The notes beneath the pieces were generated by a model. It was not told the origin of the DNA. It saw nothing but the letters and a program-made list of their open reading frames with translations, and did no database searches. Shown here one piece after another: positions 41,001 through 53,000 of a stretch of DNA of 60,000 bases. The DNA comes from Bugula neritina (taxonomy: Eukaryota > Bryozoa > Gymnolaemata > Cheilostomatida > Bugulidae). The stretch is from positions 28,069,628 to 28,129,627 of the forward strand of contig OZ037767.1 in the NCBI GenBank assembly GCA_964035545.1, read 5' to 3'. The stretch's first letter is position 1. The number at the start of each line of letters is the position of its first letter. The position numbers were made by a program, and so were the translations under genes.

Positions 41001-44000
41001 GTATGCTATTATTATAAACCTAACAAGTTGAATGTCTGATAAAAGTATGTGAATATTCAGGGTGTTCCAATATACACAGATCGCAGGGTGAGACTACTCT
41101 GATAAGCTTCGGCTATTCTATACTATTCAGTTAAACTCTCTTTGTAGAGTCTGTTGTTATAGAGCAAATACTGACACAAATTATGCTCTCAAATCTGTAC
41201 AGTTGAGCTTTATATAGTTTTAGCAGTCATTTGCCCTTGTAATTATTTCCCCCACTATATGTTGCTTGCTTTATACTATAGATTCATAGCCCGAATTGTA
41301 CATCGCTGGGTCACATGCTTCGTTTCTCTGAAAATTCTATTATTTCAGTGAGAGTTCCTGCTTTCTTATGTTACTTTTTGTGCTGTTGATTTATTATGTT
41401 TTATTTACTTGTGAGTTTAAATTGTTGGATAATTTGCACTTTGAGACAAGCAATTGACAGTAAAATTTGGTGAGAAATGCAACAAATTACTGAATGTTTT
41501 GAAATAGAATTGATACCCTATTTGCTTTCTTTTACTCCGTATACAAATCCTGTGTAATGAGGTCACCAGACTAGCTGGTATAATGAGTGAGTCATTTTTC
41601 AGGGGAAGATGCTGAGATCCTTGCGGAGGACCAGCTCTGGCAACCGCAGTGTGGGGGAGCCCATCATAACAAACATAGCCACCCCTACCAAGAGCAGACC
41701 CAGTACCAGTGCCACCATGTCTCAGTTTGAGGTGTCCAGCTCCGCCTATGAGTCTAGTGAGGCCAGTTCAGGTATGACCTTGTCCCAAGGTCACCGGGAG
41801 CAGTGAATGTGTTGAACTAATTTCAGTCTGACGTTTGAAAATCTGGGAAATACCCGTTGGTTTTACAATTTTTGAAAATTAACTTGGAAAATTTAGAATG
41901 AAATAATTGTTTTGCTGTTGGTTATAAACTCTTCTAGGTTAAATGAATGCAATACAAGCAAAGAGATGTATGTTAGTTGCGGTAATTTTGTATTGGCAAG
42001 TTCCAAGTATGTTTAAGCCTGTTTTAGTCTTTTCTTTCCCGTGAAAGTATGTAACTGCATATCATATAACCTTAACACCTGATTGTACGTCTGCTTTTCT
42101 CCAACAGAGTCGATTCTGCATGATGGAGGCCAGCGTAAGGGTGCTGTGAACAAAGCATACAAATCTGACAGCAATGCCGAAGCTGCCAGACGTTCTCTCG
42201 GATCCGCTGTCTTTCCAGACGAAGAGACAGAAGAAGGAATTTTCCACCAGGAAGTCCTCTATTCAATCCAGAGATGGTTCTCCGCTAATGGCTGGCCCGG
42301 TGGGGCTTATCCAATCAGAATACCTGATTCACTGAGGAGGTTAGTAAAAGCAGACTCATTATAAAACATATTGGGAATGGACAAAACATGGCTACCATGT
42401 ATTCTGTGTTAGCATGTATAAGTGTGAGAGTGCATGTTGGGCTGTGACAGAGTTTATTTGTGTTATATTTTATTAATAATATCTTTACTGCATTTTACGA
42501 CCAGATATCAATACCTGAGTGAGACTCACTAGTAAGTAAAGACAGAGAAATCTTTGGTTGTACGCACTGCATTTATTCACCTATTCACAGCTTATCATTT
42601 CTTCCATTCTTCTATATAATTGCAGAAAGTCGGACACTTGTGTCGGTCGTCTTCCCACATTTTTCCTGGATACTATAATTTTTGCTAGCTTTTAATTGTT
42701 ACTCAGAAATCATTGTATTTGAGTCATCCCCAAGGCTCATTTGATATATAATATAATGTAATAGAATATAAAAAGCATTTTCCCAAAAAAGTTAATTTTC
42801 CAAAACGTGCTAATAACAGATTATATAACACTAGGAAGTAAACTGCACTCACATCATCATTTCACTCAGCTCTGCTTCAACTTTAAATCAATAATTTAAT
42901 TTGATTTAACAAGTTGCATAAATTTTGCATGTTTTATTTTTAATTTTATAAGATATTACATAAGGAAGACCACCTGTGATACAAGTGAGAGTCAATATGC
43001 TGGCTATACTATGCACTGATAGACTTACCTACTATTCTACTTACAGTGGTGTAACCAAACAGGGTAGTGAATCTAAGTCCAAGGGTAGATCGTCGGATGC
43101 TAATAATATCCGTAAGGATTTGAAGACCATCTATGAGATGGTCGTGCATTTGGCTGGTAGACCAATACCAGGCATCCCTCCCAATGGCTCTCTCCCAGCT
43201 AATCTTACAGAGAGAGTCAAACAAATATACTGGCAACACAGCACCATGTTAACCTTCATCAGGTACTCGTATGTCCATACACTTCTGTTGAGTTGTGTGA
43301 ATGATGTTTACATATATACCATCTGTTGGTGCATGTAGGATTATGTTAAATTTATTATGCATAAGACGTTAGATAATTGAGTAGTATAGACAGAGTCAAA
43401 TCAGTATATACCAAAAACTCTAGCTATTCAACTAAAAGCTTTGTATAACTTTTTGTTTGAAAGCTTTTTCTCTGAAAGCTTTTTATAGCTTTTTCTCTGA
43501 AAGCTTTTTATAGCTTTTTCTCTGAAAGCTTTTTATAGCTTTTTCTCTGAAAGCTTTTATAGTAACAATGCTATAATGTAACTGTGTACATCTGTTTATA
43601 TTAGCCACTTTGTGGTAGTTTATACATACATGTGCATAACACTACCACAAAGATAATTTGAAATCTAATATTAATGTCTCTATCTGCAATTCTCTCTTAC
43701 TCTAGAAATCAAGGAGGGTGCGTTGCTTCTGTGAAGCCTGAGTATCTCATGGAGCCCAAAGATTACAAACATTGGAAATGGCTGCAAGAGGTTGAGGATG
43801 CGGGTGGGGATGTAGACGCCGCCATACAGAAGAGAACTGTGCCTAATGAAGATGAGGCTATGCTTGCAGACGCCATATTTGAAGCCATTAGTAAGAGGGC
43901 ATGGACAGATGTACTTCTTCAAGTTAGTTACTTGTTTTACCTATCTAGTCACATGATGTTATACGTAAATTTTGTGTTGAATGAAAAACTTCGAGATCTA

Positions 44001-47000
44001 AGTTTTACTTGATATTTCATGATTTACACAAGTAGTAGAAGATGACCAATTGATTTTAGATGAAGGTATAATTAATTTAAATTTAAAAAAAAAATTCTAT
44101 AAAAATTTGCTAACAGTCAATTGAATTGGTGTATATCCATTTACAGTGTTGCTATACTACTGGGTAATAGCTGGTGTGGCTTCATTCACGTACATCTATG
44201 CTATAAGGTAGTCAGTTGTCTTCTCGTATTGCATTACAGATGTGGAAAACTCTAGTATTAAGTAGGGTAACTCCTCGACAACTAAAAGCCAATCGTCTCC
44301 CAGACCGGGAATTCCCAGCTCCCAGTGTGAATGTTGACCCTCTTTGCAGTAACATCTACAGCGTTTCAGAGCGCATTATTGCTGCCTGGATGAATGACAT
44401 GTACAGCAATTATAAGGACAGGATTTGGTACAACAATGTCAAAGGTGTGTTTTGATAAACTGAGTATGTTAGTTTCTTTTGCTATTAAAATTTTGAAATA
44501 GTCGGCCAGCTTTATGTCTGCGATTTTATCATTTCTTGTGATTGAAATATTAAATGTTCATTCATGATTAATGCAAATTATCCGTTTAATTTTTGGTATT
44601 TGCATAATATAATTTTAAGTCAATAGCTGAAAATGACTTCAATGACTGAAGTGTTTCAATCTGCCACATTTATGACTTATTCAGGTGGTGTGCCTAACTC
44701 TAGATGGCTGGTAAACTTTGACTACGATCTGCTGGACGGTTTAGTTCTGGCTGCGTGTCTTGGTGCTTACTGCCCTTTCTTGATATCTACCCACCTCATT
44801 GACTTGTACACTAAACCAGAGACGGCTGAGCAGTGTCTTCACAACGCTCTCAAGGTAACTTAGTAGAACTGAATCTAAGTAACTGTGACTAGAGGACTTG
44901 CGGCACTATTTTGGCCAAACTATGTTTCTCAGCTTCATCTCTTATGCTATAATATAGACAATGTTGTAGTGTATAAATATGTTGAGTTGCATCATTTAAT
45001 CCATTTGTTCATGGAACCTCGGCAGTTCAAACTATTTAAGGTTGGTGAAACAACTCCCAATATTCTGCAGGTGGTGAATGCCATGAGGTATATTGGTATT
45101 GACTATGACATACAAGCCATAGATATTACCGACCCCAATCCAGTGTCCCTGCTCATGCTCTGTGTCTATCTCTATCAGAAGCTGCCAATGTACCTGCCCA
45201 AGAGCACCGTTACATTCTCTGGAGCCTTGCACCAAAATGTTCAGAGACAGGTAAAGCTTATATATCTGCCAGTTATATTTCAGCTGTATTTCTGGTTTAC
45301 TTGTTTACTTACTCAACTGTAATCAGTCAATAATTTTACCAATCACTGAATATTTATTTTGATTCAATTGCTCACTCACAATTGTCATAGATTAGTGAGT
45401 CATTGATTGTGTCAACTGTAGCCTAAGTTCTTTTGCTCATTCAGTCAGCTCTGCTCAACGTACCATTCTGTCAAGTTTAGCATCTGCTTGTTTGGTTGTT
45501 TTTATGCACTATTCTTTTCATCTAATTACCTAATTCAACAGAAATATTTTTGATGTAGAGTTGTTTAAAAAGTTTATCCACGGGTTCTTTTTTAATCTGA
45601 AGCAAGTTAAATGCCTGTTATAATGACTGAGTATTTATGAAGTTTGCCTCGGTGCATATGCTGTCTTCGGTCACAGCTCTTTAATCAACAGCAGCTGGAG
45701 GGGAAAGGACATAACTCCTTAGTAAAAACTGTGTGGTATATTGTGATTCAACTAGAGTCAAGTCAAGAATTCATCTAGCACACAACAACTACAGATGCTT
45801 CTTTATTTGCAACTTTGTGTTATTTCATGTTTTATGATTTAACAACAGATTGTATTGAAAAATGAAGGAAAAGTGACAAAGCTCAAATACGCAGCTTATG
45901 TCAGGGGAAATGACTCCAATTGTTTTAAACTTAAATCTACAGTGGTAATGCTTTATACTCCTTGCAGGTTTCTTTGTTTGCTGTTCCTTTTCTATCATTT
46001 TATACGTAACTTTATGCTAGATGATAAAGTAACAGCAGGAGACAACTTCCAACTGTTTGACTGACAGCTCAAGCTATTCTTAGTGTAAAATATCTTCTTT
46101 TGTTCAATTGTAACTTGTTGGCTTTAAAATTCTCTCCAGCCTTCTCTGCGTGAACTTTGAAAAACTTTAATTTTGTTAGTTTTTATACCTGCTCACCTCT
46201 ATACCTACTAACGAATCTTATATGCTAGACATCTATAGCATATAATATGTAGATATGCTAGACATCTAAAGCATATAGTATGTAGATATGCTATTCATTT
46301 ATAGCATCTAATATGTAGATATGCTATTCATTTATAGCATCTAATATGTAGATATACTAGACATCTACAGCATATAGTGTCTGTTAGTTGTATGTTGAGC
46401 TGTTTACAGCTAAGGCGCTAGTGAGCTAGCAGCCTGTATGTTCTCTGATTGATTAGCTGCTCATATACTAACATTCAGACATGTTGAACCTACTTCTAGA
46501 TTAAGCTGAGTAACCCAAGCGGTACGAAACCTCTTTCCTATCAGTCTATCATCAGTGGCTATGACGCCTGCGATTATCACGTCAACAGTGAGGGCAATGT
46601 CATCACGATTCCTCCCAAAGGTAAGTGAGACGCCGTTTTATATCAAGTTTTGTGATTATGTGATTTTATATGCAATTTCATAGAATGTGATAAGGTGATG
46701 CTTGTCTAAAATCCTATCTAGCAAGTCAAATAGCTGGTCTGTAAACAATAATGTGGAAATGTTGCAAAGGTTTTGCTATTTTGTAGGACAAATAAGCCTG
46801 ACTGTGGAGTTTAAGAGCAGATTTTTACGACCGGCGTCGGCCATGTTGATTTTAGTTGGTCACCGGGTTGGCTCGGCAAGCGGCACCACCATGGTATTTA
46901 AACTCTCCTCACAGATTGATGATGTCACACCTGTTGTAAGTCTGTAGATTCCTATATCAACTTTATTTGTAATTATAGTAACTAAGTAATTTAGTAGCTA

Positions 47001-50000
47001 GTAACTATTAATAACTATTGAATATTAACTAACTAGTAACTAGTGACTAGTAACAACCATGCTGAATGCCATATTTGTAGTTGAATGAACAACTATTTCA
47101 AAGCTAATAAATCTCAAAATATCTGTGCATACAGATGATACCTTTCCCCACTTCTTATACTTGCTATGGGATAATATGTTTAGTTGACAAATTTTATCAC
47201 CTGTAATGTTGTTTGTCAGCATTGGAACAACAGAAGACCACCTGGTGGCTCTCAGGTCTGGCTATTTGACTGTCACTTCATATTTGTTATGTAGTGTTTA
47301 TACGTGTTTTCTAAACTGTACTACCCACCTGTATCATTTACCTGCACCATTCAGGTTTATCATTCAGCTGTATCACCTGTACTATTCGTCTGCACTTTTC
47401 GCCTGTATCATTTACCTGCATCATTTACTTCTGTAATTCACTTCGCTTTGGTGTTCAAAATGTCACTTTAGTCTGCAATATGAGTCTTTACACCCACTTA
47501 CAGTAAGTGGACATGTGATTGTGTATGTAGATGTGTATGTAAGCGTGTAAGTGTATGTAAGTGTACGTAAGTATGTATGTAAGTATGTAAGTGTGCGTAA
47601 GTGTACGTAAGTATGTATGTAGGTGTGTGTAAGTGTTAAAGTTGTAGACATGAGGAGTGAGAATTATTGGAGTTCAGAGAGAAGAGTTGTGCTGAAATTA
47701 AATTGAAACTAAAACAGTTCTGTAAAAGTAATGCTGACTTTCATGCTGCCATATTGAATGATAAATGCTGCCAGTTGTTGGCATCTAGTCGCTGTTTCTA
47801 ACTACGCTTTTCTTATTGCTGCTGCCATTTTACTTCAGGGCATAATAAGAGAGGAAGCACCTTGCTATGATCTGCACAAAATTGACGTAGACGTCACAAA
47901 TCCGTTTGCCAATGAAGGGGAGTTTAGAGTGGTGTGTGTAGAAACCATGGATGACTCCGAAGTCACTCACCAAAATAAGTAAATTTCAGAAATTAAAATG
48001 ATCATAACATATTCAAATATACAGAATATATAGACTATCTATTGCTACTTGAACAGAAAAAGTTTCATTGCTGCTAGCATGCAATGCCATCTTTCTCAGC
48101 ATTTTGTTACTCTTATCAACCCAGTCTTGTTTATCATTTTGAAAGAGTTAAAAATAGTTTTGAGTAAATTTTTACTTTGCAGAAAGCCGGGTCCCAAGCT
48201 AAAGAAAAAGGCTAAAAAAGTGAAGAGTAGAACCAACCATGGGCAGAGGGTCATAGATACCCCGTCCCCACTTCCTTTAGAGAGTGCAGAAAATGTCGAT
48301 CTGGCTTTGAAGACTGCAGCATTGCAGAAGAATGGTATGTAGCTTGCAAACATGTTTTCAGACATCTTTTTATTACTACAATCCTCTGGTAAACAAGTGC
48401 AGTTGTAACATCGCCAAGGGCTTCACCAGGAATTAACAACCTAGCATGTGTCATGGTTGGTGGAGTATAAACATGCCTGTTATCTAATGTTAAAGATGTC
48501 AATGTAGAAATGTTTGTGATTGCAGATGACGCTACGGAGACATCAAGCAGAATGAGTGCTTTCTTCTGTCCGTCTGAAACTGTTTATCTGAAGGCCAACG
48601 AAACCCGCACCATTCAGATCCACTTCCTTCCTTTTAATCTTGGTATTATGATAATACATAGTAGCATCACAGTTACACTGCATTCGCTATGAATTTGTTG
48701 ATGTCATACAAGCTGATTGCCAGTGTCATGGTAGTCATTACTTCAGCAAGCTAGTTCATATAGTTGCATGAATATTACACTTACAGCAGGGTAGTTATAT
48801 GAGATGCAAGGCAATGTTTTCCTAGTAGTTTGTTTTTAATATAAAGTTGAGTAAATACTGCGTATGTAAAATGACGTGTGTAAGTATTGATGTTATATAA
48901 CAAATGGCATAATATAGAATGTGTTGCTATCAAATATTATGATCAAAAATATAATGAAGTGACAGCAACCATCAACTCATTACATGGACACTGCATATCT
49001 GTTACCAGGTAAATACACCTGCTCAGCAATACTGATGAACGAGAATATCGGAGAGTTTCTATATACGATTGAGGTCAAAGCAGTCTACCCACAAATCTCT
49101 GCTCTGCCGTTTAAACCCGGACCACACAGTGTGCGCATCAGCAGCGCCGCGGCAGCAAGTAGGTCTCTCATTGGCTGAATTGTTTTTCTGTAGATTCTGT
49201 GCAATTCTCTTATGTGTGTAAGTTTTTGATTGGTTCTGCTTTATAAAGTTTCTCAATCCTTGTTTGCAAATATTGTGTTGAATTTGAGTTGTTTTATGTT
49301 TGAATTTTGTTTACGGTGTGTTTATTTCAGGCAACTCTGTGGAGAAATTTGGTACTATCATATTTTCTATTAGTACATGTATACCTGTTCTATCCTCACT
49401 ATGCTACACTATTCTATGCTATGTTACTCTGGTTGTGTGGGTTGAATAGTTTAACTACAGTATATACTTCTAGCTCAGCGTTAGATTAAGTAGTTTGTAG
49501 GTAGTATGTATTTCAGTGTGGAGAATTTATATTATAAACAATTGCACATTATTACATGTGATAATATTGCGTCACCTTTTACCTGTCGCTTTCATAAGTA
49601 TACTAAATGCAGTAAATTGGTTTAAAGTCTGATGATGCATTTATTCCGAAATATTTATTCAGTTAATGGTTATAAATTTTCTTTTTTTCTTCATCATTCA
49701 ATAATCGTCAAAACCTCTCTTTCATCAGTCTTAGAACAATCAAAGCTTTATAAATGTAGGAAAGACAAATCTATCTATTTAGTTTAGTTCCAGGTGCCAC
49801 GTGTGTAATGTTAGCAGTTAAAGAATTCACTAACACAATAGCAACTATTTCCTATGGGCTGATAGGATCATTATTAGAGTAGCTAGCAGCATGTAGATTT
49901 CTGTAGTCAGCGTGTGATGCGTGTCAACAGGTACTTATACAGTTTCTGTCATAGCATATGCTCTCATTACTTCCAGCATACTGGATATTTCACCATTGAA

Positions 50001-53000
50001 TTTCAGCAGCTCGTACTCTGTGTTGACAGGCAGAGGTTTGGGTCAGTTTGGAGGCCGTGATGATGTCATCTACTGGAAGTGCGAAGTGGGTCAGCTGTTA
50101 GAAGAGGTGCTGACTGTACCGATGACTAACATACGGCGTGAAGAGGCTCTGATTACGGCAGCTCACCAGCAGATGACAGAAATGGAGTACGACAGACGCC
50201 GAGTTACCGGTACACTCAACAGTTCTACCATAACCACCCAGGCCGTGGAGCTGCTCACAGTGGGGAGAAAACTCCAGCATAGCCTCAAGCAACCCAAGGT
50301 ACGCGTTTCATGAGCATATTTATTATGTTTACTAGTGGTTATGAATAATATATTGTTTGTGTTTTAATTTGTACTCAGAGATTTCAGAGGCACAAAATGA
50401 TAAGATGAAGAAAGATTAAGAAGGTTTTCAGCAGCTGAGAGGACTGGGACTAGTCGGGTTGCTAAGCTAACACAGCCCCCTTATCGTTGGACATGGTTTG
50501 GTTCTCACTCTAAACTTACTATCTTGTATATTCTTCAGGCCAAACACCACCAGGGCACACAGTTCACGGTGACTCTAGACTCCAAGTACTTCAGTTGTCC
50601 TGCTAAGATATTCGCACCTCATCCGAATTCTCAGCCAAAACCTAAACAAGATGACCGGAGTGCCACCGAAGGTTAGATCTCCGCACTTTGTTTAGTTTCA
50701 ACGCTTAGTGCCTACTTCTTCAAACCTGTATTTTATCGAAGTTGGTTTTTTTACTGCAGTTTATGTCAGCATGTTTAACTGTGTTTCTAGTCATGAGTCG
50801 ACAACGACTAAAAACAGGTAAACTTTATCACATTTCCATGTTCAACACTAACCGGGTAAATTGAGTATATTTGCTGTAATTACTTCACTATTAAACATTT
50901 GATTACTAACTTTTGCTGTTTGTTATCCTTAATTCTGTTGGCGTTTAGTATTCATCTTGCCTACTGCTGATACGCTACTTGCATGTTTTATAACTGAATT
51001 GATTAGGTTGTGTTTTGATCATTGCAGATTTGTATTCCATAAACAATTCATGCTACATGATTAGTTTACTTTTGGATTTTCTGTTTTTCAGTTGCAAAAC
51101 TAAAATTCCATGAATTTTATTTATTTATTTACAAAGAGATGTTAATTTCTGAACTTTTTATTTTATCTCACAGAATTTATATTACTTTAAAATATAAGTG
51201 TGTGTGGTACATAGGTATGGTGCTGGATGATGGAAACATAGAACTGCCAATCAAATTTACCGCTGATAAATCAGGCCATTACCCATGTCGCATTGTCCTG
51301 GAAGCCCCTGATGACATCAGAGTGTATCAAGTAGAGTGTACAGTGAACCCTCCTGGGTGCAGGTGGGTTGAAAGGGGGTCTCCACTGCCTCCCCTTACCA
51401 CTTTCTAGTGTACATTATCCTCTGGTTATGAAGTGTCTAGTTTCTCTATATAGAGTTTAGATACACACACATACGTTACAAACCACTAGCTAATGTATTA
51501 AGATTGTATCCACTTCTAATTTTAGTGCCCAGATAGAGTTGAGTGCCCCGGTACACCAGAGTGTTCTCCAGAACATTCCAATCATCAACACCAGTAAACA
51601 TGACTGGCAACTAGATGCCATCATAGATGGTGAGTTGTCTTCTTTTCCCTCTACACGCTGAAATACCTAAAGTATTGTCTTACGATAGTGGCGTTACTGT
51701 GTTGTGTAGTTCCTTGCTTCCATCATGTCTGTTTTATGATGTTGTAAGTTATCCCACCCTGCAGGGGAACACTTGAACTCACACATATTCTACTTTGCAT
51801 TAAGAAGTGTTTGGTTTAAACTATTATCGGTTTATTAAAGTACTAAGGTTGAAGTAGTAAGGTAACATGAACTCACTTCATGCAGTACTATATGACTTTC
51901 TTATTCGGCAGGGATGGGATTTTATGGCCCACAGTCACTGATAGCTAAAGCTATGCAAGTTACCAACTACCCTCTCACCTTCCGGCCATCATATGAGACG
52001 ACCGTGGATGGAAGTCTGGTGCTGGAAAACAAGGCCGACTGTCACGAACATACCTTTGACTTAATTGGTCGAGCCACCGAACCCTTGGCTCTTGAGAAGA
52101 TTGTCGTTAAAGGAACTGTGAATGGACCTTGGTCTAGAGTAATTGATGTTCCAAATGTAACCAAGAAGAAGCTTGTGTACAGAGTAGGTGTAGCTCAAAC
52201 TTAATGCTACGTTTTATGTTTGCTGAGATGAGAAAATATAGACACTTGATAGTGTTGTTGGTGCGGTACTTTTAGTTTCCTATATTCAATTTAGTCCTTG
52301 TCTAAGGAATGTTTATTATAGCCTTTGTTCTATGATTACAGGTTGAAACTGACCTGCCCTTCCTCGGAGGGAAGCCTGTTCTTACAGTTCTTGAAGGACA
52401 ACTAGGCAAATATGAACTAACTGCACTTCCCCGGAGGAGAGGGAAGTTTACCGGAGTGGTGGCTTTTGTGGCTGGAAAGAATCCGTTGGTGTGAGTTGTG
52501 AAGCATTACTTCATTCCCTTTTTTGCTGTTTAGCTTCACCTTTTTGATAATCTGCATATATTGTTAGTCTCACCAGAGTCATTAGGTTGTCTCTGTGTGT
52601 GTACTAACTGCTGATAATTTGAATAGTTTGTGCTCCTTTGTTGAGAATTGGAGTAATATATGTTTCTATAAACAGCCAATTAGATGTTAGATCACATTTA
52701 ATATTTGAGTATATAAATACATCTTTCAGTAATCCAGGGACTATGAGCAAAAGCAGACGTTTTGTTTATGACAAATATCGAAGAATCCACGCTACTCCGT
52801 AATACATACCAGCGTTCTCTTCAGTTTATTGTTAGCATTTTCTGTTCAGTTACCATGTGTTAATGGAGTTTATATATCTAGTAAATAGTATAAACATTAC
52901 AGTTGCTGAAGTACTGAGTTGTCAGCTCCATGTGTCTGTAATGCTGATGTTATTCTCAAACTGTTAGAGATTTATGGCACTCAGAAAAAGTAGCCCAATG

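Larger units (their letters stand above)
39029..45250 (+). other. CFAP47: CFAP47 exons 23-33, including the calponin-homology domain
   Basis: Exons: 39029-39227, 39533-39731, 39972-40133, 40598-40763, 41603-41771, 42108-42339, 43047-43262, 43706-43922, 44240-44444, 44685-44854, 45071-45250. Exon 24 starts inside a longer open frame; the acceptor at 39532 was chosen because only it restores phase after exon 23. Exon 28 carries the family motif ETEEGIFHQEVLYSIQRWF. The CH domain is in exons 31-33 (about 44240-45220): RWLVNFDYDLLDGLVLAAC, then AMRYIGIDYDIQAIDITDP and SLLMLCVYLYQKLP. CH domains often bind microtubules or actin; this one is the family hallmark. Confidence 0.9.

Noticed and set aside
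45692-45721. 30-nt phase-0 microexon candidate in CFAP47 (QLEGKGHNSL)
   Set aside because: The flanking exons join well without it at a conserved beta-strand; the signal is no stronger than chance.
49331-49351. 21-nt phase-1 microexon candidate in CFAP47 (SNSVEKF)
   Set aside because: Good acceptor but a weak GTACTA donor, and the intron is long enough for this to occur by chance.
49931-50029. 5' extension of the CFAP47 exon that starts at 50030
   Set aside because: The extension is in frame with an acceptor at 49930, but it encodes a hydrophobic stretch not typical of the family at this Ser/Ala-rich linker; the inner acceptor TGTTGACAG was preferred.
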